From Nostoc sp. UHCC 0302 (GTDB taxonomy: Bacteria; Cyanobacteriota; Cyanobacteriia; Cyanobacteriales; Nostocaceae), in assembly GCF_038096175.1 (NCBI RefSeq), contig NZ_CP151099.1, positions 5,310,001 to 5,374,000 on the forward strand: a stretch of DNA of 64,000 nt, written 5' to 3'. How positions within the stretch are numbered: position 1 is the stretch's first letter; each line of letters opens with the position of its first letter. The notes under the pieces are model-generated. The model was not told where the DNA came from, did no database searches, and was given only the letters and a program-made list of their open reading frames with translations. Of the stretch, positions 37,922-48,095 are shown in pieces. The translations under genes were made by a program, and so were the position numbers.

Positions 37922-38319
37922 ATACATCACACTACCACAAAGTCAGGAGAAATCGGGGCAAACTTTTTTCGCAGTTATGGCGGTATTTCTTCCCAGCGAT
38001 CGCGTTTTATCCACGCTGCATCTGGTGATCGCACCGCACCATTCGGCAAAGTAAACCCACCACTGGAACCAAACCCTACACCTGTACCATCTTGCTTTGT
38101 CCATACCCACAACTGCCCAACTAAGTTAAAGTTGCGTTCATCAGTTTCGCAACCATTAGGGGGCATAATCACTAATTTTCCAGCAGCATTGCGTTCGATG
38201 CGAAAGTCGCGGTTGATCTGATAAAACTCATAAAACTGATCGTCAGTCATGGCGATCGCAGGTTGTAATTGCAAAACCACTGGTATAATTTCTGTGTCTA
38301 CAGGTAAGTTAGTAGCCAT
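37922..38319 (-). pseudogene. Uma2-family (DUF820) gene, truncated by stop codons
   Basis: The open part (37975-38319, 114 residues) has Uma2 blocks: MTDDQFYEFYQINRDFRIERN, KLVIMPPNGCETDERN, SSGGFTLPNGAVRSPDAAWI. After the TAA at 37975-37977 the same frame continues with family sequence (L-R-K-K-F-A-P-I-S-P-D-F-V-V-V) to a TGA near 37927, then similarity ends. The normal C-terminal third (around GWLIDP) is gone. So it is a decayed copy with one internal stop and a 3' deletion. Confidence 0.8.
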
Positions 38320-38400
38320 AGTTGTTCTGTGGAGACTTCACCTGTCTCGTAAGATATCTCTTTGGGAAAATAAATTTTTAGGGGAGTGCGGTAGGTTAAT

Positions 38401-39339
38401 ATGGGAAATTCCGCAGGTTTACCGTCTATTTACGCAGATAAGCCGATTGAATTAGCACCTGCTAAAATTATTACCTCGTTCCCAGTCAATACTTTTTTGG
38501 AAAATCTAGCGATACCTGCGGCGGGCTACGTCTACGCACCAGATTGCACAATTTTTGTAACCAATCACGAAGTTGGCGAGATTGTTCGCATTACCCCAGA
38601 TGGCAATCAGCAAATTCATGCCACTGTTGAAGGCAAAGTAAGTGGTCTTGCTTTCACTACCAACGGCGATCTGGTGGCAACAGGCTGGAATGCTGATTCT
38701 ATACCTGTGGTTTCTCTAGTTAAAAGTGATGGCACGGTGGAAACCTTGCTGACACTACCAGATGCTATATTTCTTAATGGCATCACCCCACTTTCTGGCA
38801 CTCAGTATTTGGCAGCAGATTCCTATCGCGGTGCAATCTGGCTAATTGATGTTGCTCAACGCCGTGGATCAATTTGGTTAGAACATCCAATGCTTGCTCG
38901 TAGCAGTTCTGAGAGCGTGTTTCCAGCTGCAAATGGCTTGAAGCGTTTTGGTGATTTCCTCTACGTTTCAAATACGGAAAAAATGTTGCTGTTGCGGATT
39001 CCTGTTGATACCGCTAATAATCCAGGTGAGCCGGAAATTTTTGTTGAGCAAACTAATATTGATGACTTTGCCTTTGATGTGGAAGGCAACCTTTATGGAG
39101 CAACGCACATTTACAATAGTGTAGTAAAAATTGCACCCGATCGCAGTACTACTATCATTGCTCAAGCTGAGTCAGGTGTAATTGGTAGCACAGCAGTGGC
39201 TTTTGGTCAAAGCGAGGGCGATCGCACTGCGATATATGTTGTGACTAATGGGGGAATGTTTTTACCTCCTCCCACAGGTGTGGTTCCTGCTAACGTTGTT
39301 CGACTAGAAGTTGGTAAAGCTGGATATTCACTTGCTTGA
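38401..39339 (+). CDS. SMP-30/gluconolactonase-like beta-propeller protein
   Basis: 312 residues with repeated beta-propeller blades: [92 protein letters not shown], and a closing blade AIYVVTNGG. This fits the SMP-30/gluconolaconase/LRE or strictosidine-synthase-like group, which hydrolyse lactones or act as non-enzymatic propellers. No signal peptide. The substrate is unknown. The gene is divergent from the Uma2 pseudogene and convergent with ndhD across a strong terminator. Confidence 0.75.
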   Translation: MGNSAGLPSIYADKPIELAPAKIITSFPVNTFLENLAIPAAGYVYAPDCTIFVTNHEVGEIVRITPDGNQQIHATVEGKVSGLAFTTNGDLVATGWNADSIPVVSLVKSDGTVETLLTLPDAIFLNGITPLSGTQYLAADSYRGAIWLIDVAQRRGSIWLEHPMLARSSSESVFPAANGLKRFGDFLYVSNTEKMLLLRIPVDTANNPGEPEIFVEQTNIDDFAFDVEGNLYGATHIYNSVVKIAPDRSTTIIAQAESGVIGSTAVAFGQSEGDRTAIYVVTNGGMFLPPPTGVVPANVVRLEVGKAGYSLA

Positions 39340-39353
39340 GAATGCCAAAATTT

Positions 39354-39379
39354 TAGGGATGGTTACGAAACCATCCCTA
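39354..39379. terminator. Bidirectional terminator between the SMP-30-like gene and ndhD
   Basis: Perfect 11-bp stem TAGGGATGGTT-acga-AACCATCCCTA. On the minus strand a TTTT tract follows (complement AAAATTTT at 39347-39354); on the plus strand a T-rich stretch follows. It serves two convergent genes. Confidence 0.75.
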
Positions 39380-39430
39380 TATTCCCCTCTTATTAAAATC
39401 TACTTTCAGCATACTTCCTGAGAAGTATAT

Positions 39431-41056
39431 TTACTGAGCAATATTAACTAAACTTTCAACTTCAGAAGTGGCCAATGTTGGCGCTGTAAAAATACGCGAG
39501 TAGAGACTTGATGGTTGCTGATGAGCTACAACTGGTAGAACTTGACGAGCATGAGTTGCTAATTCTACTGCTTTCACATCATAAGTCTGCGTTGCCAACT
39601 TGGGATAAAAGCCGATACCGATGATTGGAAGTAGCAAACAAGCAGTGATAAACAGTTCGCGTGGTTTAACATCAGAGATTACAGCATCCAAGTGTAACTC
39701 TTCACTTTGGTTGCCGTAGAATACTTGGCGCAGCATCGACAGTAAGTAAATTGGAGTCAAAATCACACCAACCGCTGACAACAGGAGGACTACAATTTTG
39801 AAACTGGAACTGTAAACATCACTGGTGGCGATACCGAGAAATACCATCAACTCACCGACAAAGCCACTCATTCCTGGTAAAGCTAGAGAAGCCATTGAAC
39901 CAACGGTAAACAGAGCAAAGGTTCTAGGCATTACTTTCGCCATCCCACCCATTTTATCCATCATCAAGGTGTGGGTGCGTTCGTAAGTTACGCCTGACAG
40001 GAAGAACAAGCTAGCAGCAATCAAACCGTGAGAAACCATCTGTAGCACCGCGCCACTGATTCCCAATTCTGTATAAGAAGCAATACCAATTAACACAAAC
40101 CCCATGTGGGCAATTGAAGAGTAAGCCAAGCGGCGTTTGAGATTGGTTTGAGCAAAAGCACAGCAAGCACCATAGACGATATTCACTACACCTAAAATCG
40201 CCAGCACTGGTGCGAAGTAAACATGAGCATTGGGCAACATCTCAACGTTGAAGCGGATGAGAGCATAACCACCCATTTTGAGCAATACCCCAGCCAAAAT
40301 CATCGAGCCAGGTGCTGATGCTTCACCGTGAGCATCAGGTAGCCAAGTGTGCAAGGGGAAAATTGGCAGCTTTACTCCGAAAGCAATTAATAAACCTGCA
40401 TAAACTAATAATTCAAAGGCTTTCGGATATTGCTTCATTCCCAGAGCCGCCATGTCGAAGGTGATGGTATCTCCAGAGAATGCCATTGCAAAACCAGCTA
40501 TCAATATAAATATAGATGCAGCCGCAGTATAGATAATAAATTTAGTTGCTGCATAGCGGCGCTTTGGCCCTCCCCAAATGGAAATCAGCAAGTAAACGGG
40601 TACTAACTCGATTTCCCACATTAGGAAGAACAACAGCATATCCTGAGCGAGAAACACGCCTAGCTGGGCGGTGTACATCGCTAACATCAAACCATAAAAT
40701 AATCGCGGCTTGTTGGTAACTTTCCAAGCCGCGAAGATTGCGAGAGTATTAATTAAGCCTGTTAGGAGTATTAGCGGCATCGATAAACCATCAACCGCTA
40801 CAGACCAATTCAAACCTAACTGTGGTACCCAAGGATAGTTTTCTACAAGTTGGAATGTTGAGTTTTGGAAGTCGTAGTGATACCAAAAAGCATAAATCAT
40901 TAATGCAAAGTCGGCGATCGCTACTCCCAAACCATACCACCGAACGGTTTTACCTTCTTTGTCTGGGATTAAGGGGATGGCTAAGGCAGCCACCAAGGGC
41001 AAGAGAATTATGGCCGTTAGCCAAGGAAGTTCAATATCATTCATCACTGCTGACAA
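39431..41056 (-). CDS. ndhD: NAD(P)H-quinone oxidoreductase chain 4 (NdhD-type)
   Basis: A proton-pumping antiporter-like membrane subunit of the NDH-1 complex, used in cyclic electron flow, respiration and, in some paralogues, CO2 uptake. 541 residues with about 14 membrane segments; conserved blocks are [38 protein letters not shown], and [13 protein letters not shown]. Cyanobacteria carry several ndhD genes; no ndhF or chp gene is adjacent, so whether this is the respiratory or CO2-uptake form is not decided here. Confidence 0.95.
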   Translation of the reverse strand: MSAVMNDIELPWLTAIILLPLVAALAIPLIPDKEGKTVRWYGLGVAIADFALMIYAFWYHYDFQNSTFQLVENYPWVPQLGLNWSVAVDGLSMPLILLTGLINTLAIFAAWKVTNKPRLFYGLMLAMYTAQLGVFLAQDMLLFFLMWEIELVPVYLLISIWGGPKRRYAATKFIIYTAAASIFILIAGFAMAFSGDTITFDMAALGMKQYPKAFELLVYAGLLIAFGVKLPIFPLHTWLPDAHGEASAPGSMILAGVLLKMGGYALIRFNVEMLPNAHVYFAPVLAILGVVNIVYGACCAFAQTNLKRRLAYSSIAHMGFVLIGIASYTELGISGAVLQMVSHGLIAASLFFLSGVTYERTHTLMMDKMGGMAKVMPRTFALFTVGSMASLALPGMSGFVGELMVFLGIATSDVYSSSFKIVVLLLSAVGVILTPIYLLSMLRQVFYGNQSEELHLDAVISDVKPRELFITACLLLPIIGIGFYPKLATQTYDVKAVELATHARQVLPVVAHQQPSSLYSRIFTAPTLATSEVESLVNIAQ

Positions 41057-41216
41057 TTAATTTACGTTTTTTCTTTTGATTACATTATATTAAGGAATTC
41101 GTACTTTTGTTAAGGTTATTTATCCCTAAAAGATTAAATTTTAGATTTCTATAGTAATAAATACTCAAGAACTCCTTCCAAAGTCCATTCTAAATGTAAA
41201 CTTTTGCTAAGTCAAC

Positions 41217-41243
41217 AAAAAACGGCGGCTAACGCCACCGTCT
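41217..41243 (-). terminator. Rho-independent terminator after the coiled-coil gene
   Basis: On the minus strand a GC-rich stem (ACGGTGGC-gtta-GCCGCCGT, one G-T wobble or mismatch) is followed by TTTTTTG. It lies about 60 nt after the stop of the gene at 41305-41814, upstream of ndhD. Confidence 0.8.
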
Positions 41244-41304
41244 TCAGTTATAGTCTTGCTTGAGCTTGGGTCAAACATTGGGTAGAGGAGTATTAGCTCA
41301 TATT

Positions 41305-41814
41305 TCACACAATCCGGTTGACAATTGTCCAAACTTCCCCATCTGATCGGACATAGGGAACTGATATGGTTTTGAAGCCAGTAATAAAAGGTTTGTAATA
41401 CACCTGCCAATAGATGGGACTAAGTTGATCAGCACAAGCTTTCAGGCTGCGGATTTCTTTTGATAGTTCTGCTGCGAGTTGATTAACGCGTTCAGCATGA
41501 ATCTGAGCCACTCTTTTTGCCTCATCTAGCTGCTGCTGTTGAGTAAGTTGTTTTGGTTCAATTTGGCAACACTCTAATTCAGCTTGTTTTTGGTGTAGCT
41601 GCACTTCTAGAGCTGCGATCGCATCATCAATGCCCTTGAGTTCAGCAGACAATTGGGGATTTTCCCTGGCATGGCGACGGTAAACTTCAACCATTGCTAA
41701 GGGTGAATGATTCTCGCTAGATACTACATTATTAATAGAGAGCGCAGCGCGTTCTTGCTGTAGAACCTGTATTTGAGAGTTAAGCGCCGCTATTTCAGTC
41801 TGGATTTGCTCCAT
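41305..41814 (-). CDS. Coiled-coil protein of unknown function
   Basis: 169 residues, mostly helical and rich in Gln, Glu, Ala and Leu: heptads at 1-25 (IAALNSQIQVLQQERAAL) and 55-125 (LKGIDDAIAALEVQLHQKQ, RVAQIHAERVNQLAAELSK). The last 40 residues are globular-looking (PIYWQVYYKPFITGFKTISV). It has its own terminator downstream and a tandem repeat upstream, and is transcribed separately from ndhD. I do not recognise the family; similar small coiled-coil proteins occur in cyanobacteria without assigned roles. Confidence 0.7.
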   Translation of the reverse strand: MEQIQTEIAALNSQIQVLQQERAALSINNVVSSENHSPLAMVEVYRRHARENPQLSAELKGIDDAIAALEVQLHQKQAELECCQIEPKQLTQQQQLDEAKRVAQIHAERVNQLAAELSKEIRSLKACADQLSPIYWQVYYKPFITGFKTISVPYVRSDGEVWTIVNRIV

Positions 41815-41829
41815 GTATTTGAGTCCTGT

Positions 41830-41940
41830 GTGGGGGAGTGGAGGAGTGGGGGAGTGGAGGAGTGGGGGAGTGGAGGAGTGGGGGAATGGGTTAGTAATTT
41901 TTAATTGTTCCCCCCTCTCCCTATCTCCCCCTCTCCCCCT
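41830..41940. repeat. 16-bp tandem repeat (GTGGGGGAGTGGAGGA)
   Basis: About 3.5 perfect tandem copies at 41830-41885, purine-rich on the plus strand, then a pyrimidine-rich run (CCCCCCTCTCCC, CTCCCCCTCTCC) at 41909-41940 that is nearly its complement. The block separates thrB from the coiled-coil gene and could form a long hairpin or triplex-like structure. Confidence 0.8.
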
Positions 41941-41946
41941 CCTCTT

Positions 41947-42858
41947 CTAGCTGACTGCGCCTTGGGTATCTAAAGAAAGCGATCGCACTTCAGCTGTAAT
42001 TCCTTCTTCTTTCCAAGCAGTGGAAATCGCTGTTTCCACTGCCTCTGAGTGCAATTTATCCGCCAAAGCTAACAGTGTCGGCCCTGCACCACTAATTACC
42101 ATGCCATAAGCACCAGCAGTAACAGCTGCTATATTCACAGCATCGTAACCAGGAATTAGGACTTTGCGATAAGGCTGATGCAATCTATCTTGCAAAGCAG
42201 CCCTTAACCATTCTCCCTTACCAGTTTCCAATCCACGCAACAACAATCCTAGATGTGCAGTGTTAAAAATGGCATCTGCACGACTCACCTCAGTTGGAAG
42301 AACGCGCCGTGCTTCTTGAGTGGAAAGTTCAAAATCAGGAATAGCCACTATCGCTACAACATCCCCATGCCAGGGAACATCACAAATTTCCCAACCTCCG
42401 CCACTGCTAGCAGCGAGACGGCATCCCCCCAATAAAGCAGGAACTACATTATCAGGATGGCCTTCCGTTGCGATCGCTAACTCCATCACCTGCAACTGAG
42501 ACAGAGGCGCACCCGCCAGCTGATTAGCAGCAACCAACCCACCCACAATTGCTGTAGCTGAACTACCTAAACCTCGTGCTAATGGCACACCCAGCTGAAT
42601 TTCTATTTTCACTGCTGGCGGTGTCTGCTCTATATGTTGATAGAAATTTACAAATGCTTGGTAGAGCAGATTGCTCTCATCAGTTTGTACTCGTTCAGCT
42701 TCTGTACCAGTGACATTAATAATTAACCCACCCTCTTCTAGACGAGTAAACTTGAACTTGTTGTAAAGCTTTAACGCCGCACCGATGCAGTCAAAACCAG
42801 GCCCTAAATTAGCAGTTGTACCAGGAACGGTAACAGTGACACCAGAAACAACAGACAT
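41947..42858 (-). CDS. thrB: Homoserine kinase
   Basis: A GHMP-family kinase making O-phosphohomoserine for threonine synthesis. From the ATG whose complement is 42856-42858 ([13 protein letters not shown]) it has 303 residues; an upstream TTG would add 7. Motifs are [16 protein letters not shown] near the N-terminus, the GHMP ATP loop [28 protein letters not shown], and the late block [14 protein letters not shown]. Complete and normal in length. It does not sit with thrA or thrC. Confidence 0.95.
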   Translation of the reverse strand: MSVVSGVTVTVPGTTANLGPGFDCIGAALKLYNKFKFTRLEEGGLIINVTGTEAERVQTDESNLLYQAFVNFYQHIEQTPPAVKIEIQLGVPLARGLGSSATAIVGGLVAANQLAGAPLSQLQVMELAIATEGHPDNVVPALLGGCRLAASSGGGWEICDVPWHGDVVAIVAIPDFELSTQEARRVLPTEVSRADAIFNTAHLGLLLRGLETGKGEWLRAALQDRLHQPYRKVLIPGYDAVNIAAVTAGAYGMVISGAGPTLLALADKLHSEAVETAISTAWKEEGITAEVRSLSLDTQGAVS

Positions 42859-42977
42859 CTTCAAATACTCACTAATCAATCAACCAGCATCCCATGTAAA
42901 TGATTGATTTGTTCAATATTATCAGGAGTTACGCAAAATATCTCTCAAACTGTCATTTTTTCGTATACTCTGTTTTG

Positions 42978-43002
42978 GAAAGTTCTGAGCGTCAGAACTT
43001 TC
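42978..43002. repeat. Perfect inverted repeat upstream of thrB
   Basis: GAAAGTTCTGA-gcg-TCAGAACTTTC, an 11-bp perfect stem with a 3-nt loop, between thrB and the GT-C-like gene. No T run follows on either strand, so it is more likely an RNA hairpin or protein site than a terminator. Confidence 0.5.
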
Positions 43003-43084
43003 AGCTGCGCCTCTGCAGTTCGTTATTCCGTAACTCGTGTGTAATTCTTAATTATATTCATTTGCAACTCAGTAATTTATTGAT

Positions 43085-44506
43085 TCAATTCGTCAACGAT
43101 TTTTTTTGAGTTTGGATATCACGCACAAACCAAAATAGAATTACTACTAAGGCCGGTACAACCGTTAGAAGTTTTAAAAGTGGCAAATTTAAAGTAAGAG
43201 GATTTGTAAGGCATAATATGATGCTGGTAATGGCAAATCGTTTTGAATGTATGTTTAAAGCTACTACTGCTAAAAGAACAGAGGAGTACCAAGAACAATA
43301 CCAAGGAGTAGCTAATATAAATAATATTAAGGTAATCCATCCTAGATTTAGACTAAGATTAGTTTCATCATAATTTTTTTTAAAATATGGTTTAGTAAGA
43401 ATGATAATATAAGAAACTACAAATATACTAAACATTATAGTTTTAAATATCGAGAATACGAACTTTTGTAAACTTATAGGAAGGTTCAGATGTTTTAAAC
43501 TTAGTACTTGCGTAACTAAGGCATATATTGAATTAATTACTCTTTCTTTAACCCCAGGATTCAATAGGCTTTCCCAAGACTCGACTGTAGGTAAAACTGT
43601 AAGATCAGCTGCTATGACTATAGCTACAGAGACAGAAAGAGCAATAAATAAACTTTTCCAACGCTGTTGCTTAATTAAATAAACAAAAATTAGAGGTAAC
43701 CAAATAATTGGTAATGTTTTAATTAAAAAGCCAATCCAACCTGCAATAATTGCAGCTATATAACTACGCTTTTTAAGACAGATTATTAAAATAATTAAAA
43801 CTGTGGAAATAAAGACATCAATGTGTGCATTTGTAACTTGCTCATATAACATAAATGGACTTATTATATATGCAATTGTAACATTACTTCTATATGGAGA
43901 TATTTTTAAATACTGCCATATCAAATAAGAATTTATTATGTGAAATACAAGACATAGCAATTTAAATACATAAATTCCTAAGCTTGGACTAATTGTAGTG
44001 AAATAAGCGGAAAACATGAAAAATAGTTGCGATATAGGCCCATAAGTTGAAGTCTGTTTCCAGGCAAGAAATGGAGATAAGCTTGAGGTAAATGTATTTG
44101 CAGCATTAAGAAAAGGGTTGATTTTATTTAAATCCATTAACCCATAATGTACATATAAGTTAATATCACCAGTTACTGGATAACTTATAAAGGCAATTAA
44201 CAAAAAAAATGAAGTGTTTTTTAGTATTTTTGTAAAATTTATATATATTTGTCCTTGTTTATTTATTACTAGCCAGATAATATAAATAATATTTAGACCA
44301 AAATATTCTATACCTATTCTTAGTTTGACAAAACTATTGGAGAAATCTGGCACATTTCTTTCCCCTTGAGAATTAGCTAAAGCCTCAATATAAAAGGAAT
44401 AAGCTCTGAGCGCCAATTCTAAAAAGAATATTAGTGACAAAATTATGGCAATTACTAACAATATTTTGTTATTTTTATCGTTTTGATAATTATTTGTGTT
44501 AAGCAT
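43085..44506 (-). CDS. Multi-spanning membrane protein, GT-C glycosyltransferase-like
   Basis: About 473 residues from the ATG at 44506 (M-L-N-T-N-N-Y); an in-frame start at 44575 would add 23. It has roughly 12 hydrophobic segments. VTGDINLYVHYGL after the second or third segment and the later TYGPISQLFF resemble the acidic loop and Y-P/G-P motif of lipid-linked GT-C mannosyl/glucosyltransferases. So it may glycosylate a cell-envelope polymer. The base composition is very AT-rich compared with flanking thrB and thrS, and codons are TTT/TTA/ATA-heavy, which suggests recent transfer. It stands alone. Confidence 0.6.
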   Translation of the reverse strand: MLNTNNYQNDKNNKILLVIAIILSLIFFLELALRAYSFYIEALANSQGERNVPDFSNSFVKLRIGIEYFGLNIIYIIWLVINKQGQIYINFTKILKNTSFFLLIAFISYPVTGDINLYVHYGLMDLNKINPFLNAANTFTSSLSPFLAWKQTSTYGPISQLFFMFSAYFTTISPSLGIYVFKLLCLVFHIINSYLIWQYLKISPYRSNVTIAYIISPFMLYEQVTNAHIDVFISTVLIILIICLKKRSYIAAIIAGWIGFLIKTLPIIWLPLIFVYLIKQQRWKSLFIALSVSVAIVIAADLTVLPTVESWESLLNPGVKERVINSIYALVTQVLSLKHLNLPISLQKFVFSIFKTIMFSIFVVSYIIILTKPYFKKNYDETNLSLNLGWITLILFILATPWYCSWYSSVLLAVVALNIHSKRFAITSIILCLTNPLTLNLPLLKLLTVVPALVVILFWFVRDIQTQKKSLTN

Positions 44507-44575
44507 AATTATGCAAAATAAATAGAAATTTACCTTTACCTTTGCTGCATTGATGAATTGAGATATTAAATGCAA

Positions 44576-45107
44576 AAATCAGATATTCTCAATTCTTACT
44601 CTCTGTGTTTCTGGGTAATACAAATTCATCAAATTCATATTCTCAATCAGCAAGGCCCACTTTTCTTATTAAAACGAGCGCTTATTTAGTATTAATTTCC
44701 ATGTGAGTCTATATGTTCAATAGGACTCTATATCTGCACAATAAGCTTTAGATATTTTGAAGCATTACCAAGAGCGATCGCACAAGAAATGCATCTGCTT
44801 GACGTTTAGTCTAAAACATAACTTAAGTGAAATATGAAATACTTCTGTTAAAAATAAAAAGATTACGTAAAGTTTTTATAAAATGATATTAAAAGTACCC
44901 GACCAATCTAAGCGCTTTCTACATTTAAACGAATGATAATATAAAATGAGGCTTCACCTCATCAAAATTTTGTATTTTATAATACTAAATAGCCTAAAGT
45001 TAATTCATATAATCAACAGTAGCTAAGACGCTTAATTAATAGAAAAATTTTAAAACTATCTGATGATAGTAGGATCTGTGGGGTAGCAAGGCCCACCCCA
45101 CTTATTG
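44576..45107. other. 532-bp AT-rich spacer
   Basis: No ORF of note. Near its right end (45078-45101) a stem GTGGGGT-n10-ACCCCAC lies just after the thrS stop and may end its transcript, though no T run follows. One HIP1-type site is at 44774. Otherwise nothing identified. Confidence 0.5.
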
Positions 45108-46961
45108 CTAGAAGTTCTCGAAGTTAGCGATCGCTCCTTTCAACTTATCCACTACCTCATCCACAGGTATAGCTCCTAACTCACCAGAGGCGCGAGTACG
45201 AATACTCAAGGCGTTGGTTTCAACTTCTTTAGCTCCTACAATTGCCATTACTGGTATTTTTTCTTTTTCAGCATTGCGAATCTGTTTACCCAAACGATCA
45301 CCGCTGGTATCGACTTCTGCACGGATACCAAATGCTTGCATCTTTGTTACTATATCTTTGGCAAAATCCAGTTGTGTTTCACCCACTGGTAGCAATCTGG
45401 CTTGTACTGGCGCTAACCATAAAGGGAAATCCCCAGCGTATTCTTCAATTAAAATTCCAATTAGCCGTTCTAGCGAACCAAAAGGCGCACGGTGAATCAT
45501 TACTGGACGTTTGCGTGAACCATCTTCAGCGACGTACTCCAACTCAAAGCGTTCTGGCAAGTTGTAATCTACCTGCACAGTTCCTAACTGCCATTCCCGT
45601 TCTAAGGCATCACTGAAGATAAAGTCGAGTTTTGGCCCATAAAATGCCGCTTCGCCAATTCCCTCAAAATGTTCCATTCCCAACTGTTCCACTGCACGAC
45701 GAATCGCACCTTCAGCTTTATCCCAAACTTCATCAGAACCGATGTACTTATCACTCGCTGGATCGCGGAAACTAAGTCTAGCTTTAAAGTTTTTCAGTTG
45801 CAGTTTATTGAACACCGACAAAATCAAATCCACTACATTGAGGAATTCGTTGTCAAGTTGTTCTGGAGTAACGAACAAGTGAGAATCATCTACAGTGAAA
45901 CCGCGCACTCGCGTTAAACCACCCAATTCTCCTGACTGTTCGTAACGGTAAACTGTGCCAAATTCTGCCAGTCGCATCGGTAGTTCCCGATAAGAGCGCA
46001 ACTCGCTTTGATATATTTGGATATGGAAGGGACAGTTCATCGGCTTAAGGACAAAGCCCTCTTCTTTGGCAGCGGCTTCCTCGTCATCCGCCATCAAAGG
46101 AAACATATCTTCTTTATATTTCTGCCAGTGTCCAGATTTTTTAAATAAATCGACTTTAGCAACATGGGGAGTCACTACAGGCAGATAACCCCGTTTTAAC
46201 TGTTCTTGCTTAAGGAAGTCTTCCAAAGTACTCCGTAAAAGAGTACCCTTTGGCGTCCACAAAGGAAATCCTGGCCCTACTAAATCAGAAAATATAAATA
46301 ATCCCAGTTCTTTACCGAGTTTGCGATGATCTCGACGCAAAGCTTCTTCTTTGCGCCGCTTGTACTCAGCAAGTTGTTCTGGGCTTTCCCAGGCGGTGGC
46401 ATAAATGCGTTGTAGCTGCGCCTTGGTTTCATCTCCACGCCAATAAGCGCCGGCAACGCTTTCTAGTTCAATGGCTTTCGGGTTTAATTCTTTGGTGTTT
46501 TCCACATGAGGCCCAGCACACAAATCCCACCATTCATTCCCCAGGTGGTAAATCGTGATTGGTTCCTGTTTAATATCGGCTAGGATTTCTAGCTTGTAAG
46601 GTTCCTTAATTTCTTGAATGCGGCGTTCGGCTTCTTCGCGACTGACTTCTTCCCGAATCACTGGCAGTTTGCGATTGATAATTTTTACCATCTCTTTCTG
46701 GATGGCTTTGAGATCAGTCTCGTTAAATGGTTCTGGATTGTCAAAGTCGTAATAAAAACCGTTTTCAATCCAGGGGCCAATTGTAACTTGTGCCTTGGGA
46801 AACAGCTTTTGTACTGCCATTGCCATCACGTGGGAAGCGGTATGGCGAATCTTTTTTAAATTCTCCGATTCGCTGGTACGCGGTAAATACATTTTTTCAG
46901 GTTGTGCTGACTGCTCTGACTGATTTGATGAGAATTGTGGCGACATTGGCTGCTGAACCAT
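45108..46961 (-). CDS. thrS: Threonyl-tRNA synthetase without TGS domain
   Basis: A class II synthetase of 617 residues. The first 30 residues are a low-complexity Gln/Ser-rich tail in place of the usual TGS (N1) domain. The editing domain follows with its zinc-type ligands or catalytic residues: HTASH (His40, His44) and CAGPH around residue 168. The catalytic domain has MNCPFHIQIYQ, RLAEFGTVYRYEQSGEL, TRVRGFTVDDSH, and RAPFGSLERLIGILIEEYAG; the anticodon-binding domain closes the protein. Lack of TGS is known in some cyanobacterial ThrRS. Cyanobacteria may carry two ThrRS; which this is cannot be said. Confidence 0.95.
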   Translation of the reverse strand: MVQQPMSPQFSSNQSEQSAQPEKMYLPRTSESENLKKIRHTASHVMAMAVQKLFPKAQVTIGPWIENGFYYDFDNPEPFNETDLKAIQKEMVKIINRKLPVIREEVSREEAERRIQEIKEPYKLEILADIKQEPITIYHLGNEWWDLCAGPHVENTKELNPKAIELESVAGAYWRGDETKAQLQRIYATAWESPEQLAEYKRRKEEALRRDHRKLGKELGLFIFSDLVGPGFPLWTPKGTLLRSTLEDFLKQEQLKRGYLPVVTPHVAKVDLFKKSGHWQKYKEDMFPLMADDEEAAAKEEGFVLKPMNCPFHIQIYQSELRSYRELPMRLAEFGTVYRYEQSGELGGLTRVRGFTVDDSHLFVTPEQLDNEFLNVVDLILSVFNKLQLKNFKARLSFRDPASDKYIGSDEVWDKAEGAIRRAVEQLGMEHFEGIGEAAFYGPKLDFIFSDALEREWQLGTVQVDYNLPERFELEYVAEDGSRKRPVMIHRAPFGSLERLIGILIEEYAGDFPLWLAPVQARLLPVGETQLDFAKDIVTKMQAFGIRAEVDTSGDRLGKQIRNAEKEKIPVMAIVGAKEVETNALSIRTRASGELGAIPVDEVVDKLKGAIANFENF

Positions 46962-47472
46962 TGGCGAAGTGATTACAAAAGTTGATTTATTTGATGATGT
47001 ATATGCTTATTCAACTATAACGGCTTTGATTTCTGTCAGTTTATCTTTATCTATCAGGTGCTGAATTAATTTGCATAGGGGATGCAGACAAACTTTATTG
47101 CCAATTCGCCGCGATCGCCCAAAGGGCAGTGGTAAAGCCAATCGCTAAACTATAAACTATCTTTGATTGCAACTGGTAAAGGATAGTCGCGGCAATAGAG
47201 CCACATTCAATACTCAAAAAGCTTACTTAATAAGCTCTTTAACCCTAAGAAAATAGTATAGTCAGCGCTCAGTTATTTATCTCTATAGATGTATAGACAT
47301 TTCTCCCAGGGGAACTATGCAAACCCAATGTCAGGACTATATAATAAAATCTGTATTATTCGTTACAAAACTTTTTGGTTTTCTCACATATTTGTGATTA
47401 ATATGGGAGAATTGTTAAGAAGAGTAAATAACGTTAATATTAGTAAGAAAGTTGGAAATATTCTTCTAATTT
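46962..47472. other. 511-bp divergent spacer between thrS and the DUF2605 gene
   Basis: AT-rich with one HIP1-like site. A short plus-strand frame at 47289-47501 overlaps the next real gene and shows no protein features. No tRNA-like or T-box-like leader was recognised upstream of thrS. Confidence 0.5.
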
Positions 47473-47790
47473 ATGCCAGACTCAAATTTACCAGGGACTG
47501 AGTTGCTGAAAACAGTTTTAGAACCCCTGCTGGATGATTTTCAGTTTTGGTTTACGCGATCGCGCGACTTGCTAGAATCTGAGCAACTCTCATTTATGAG
47601 TCATCAAGATCAATCAGATTTGCTCTTACGAGTTAAGCAAGCACAGAATGAACTGAACACAGCAAAAATGCTATTTACTGCGACTGATCGCCAAGTCGGG
47701 ATTGACATGGCAACTTTAATGCCTTGGCATCAATTAGTAACAGAATGTTGGGACGTGTCAATGCGTTTCTATCGCTCACGTGAAGTCTGA
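47473..47790 (+). CDS. DUF2605 family protein
   Basis: 105 residues, soluble and helical, matching the cyanobacterial DUF2605 pattern: LLKTVLEPLLDDFQFWFTRSRDLLE, then QSDLLLRVKQAQNELNTAKMLF, then the end MPWHQLVTECWDVSMRFY. The function is unknown. It is followed 305 nt later by a DUF2973 gene in the same direction, an arrangement conserved in filamentous cyanobacteria. The ATG start at 47473 is kept because the conserved part begins soon after. Confidence 0.75.
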   Translation: MPDSNLPGTELLKTVLEPLLDDFQFWFTRSRDLLESEQLSFMSHQDQSDLLLRVKQAQNELNTAKMLFTATDRQVGIDMATLMPWHQLVTECWDVSMRFYRSREV

Positions 47791-48095
47791 AGTTAAACTT
47801 TTGCATCTGCAAAACTTTGACAGACTGCTTAGCTAAAGCAAGGCAGCACATGAGCTGCAAGAAATAGTAGAAAATCCTTAACATTGTCTTAACATTATCT
47901 CGATTAACAAAATAATGTATCCTATGCTACCGTAATTAAAATAACGGTTGACAGTTTACTCCTTATAAAAAGAAGCGCACAGCAAAAAGTGTACTGAGTA
48001 TTTGTCTTAGCTGTGAGTCACAGTCTCGGCAAAGCAAAGCGTTACAAAATAAAGTTTTAAAAGTTTTAAAAATTGCTGCCCTGGAGGAAAATCCG
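47791..48095. other. 305-bp spacer between the DUF2605 and DUF2973 genes
   Basis: AT-rich, no ORF. A strong Shine-Dalgarno (TGGAGGA at about 48080-48086) stands just before the DUF2973 start. A promoter for the second gene is likely but not pinned down. Confidence 0.5.

Noticed and set aside
47289-47501. 70-residue plus-strand frame before the DUF2605 gene
   Set aside because: It overlaps the start of the real gene, has no ribosome-binding site and no recognisable protein features.
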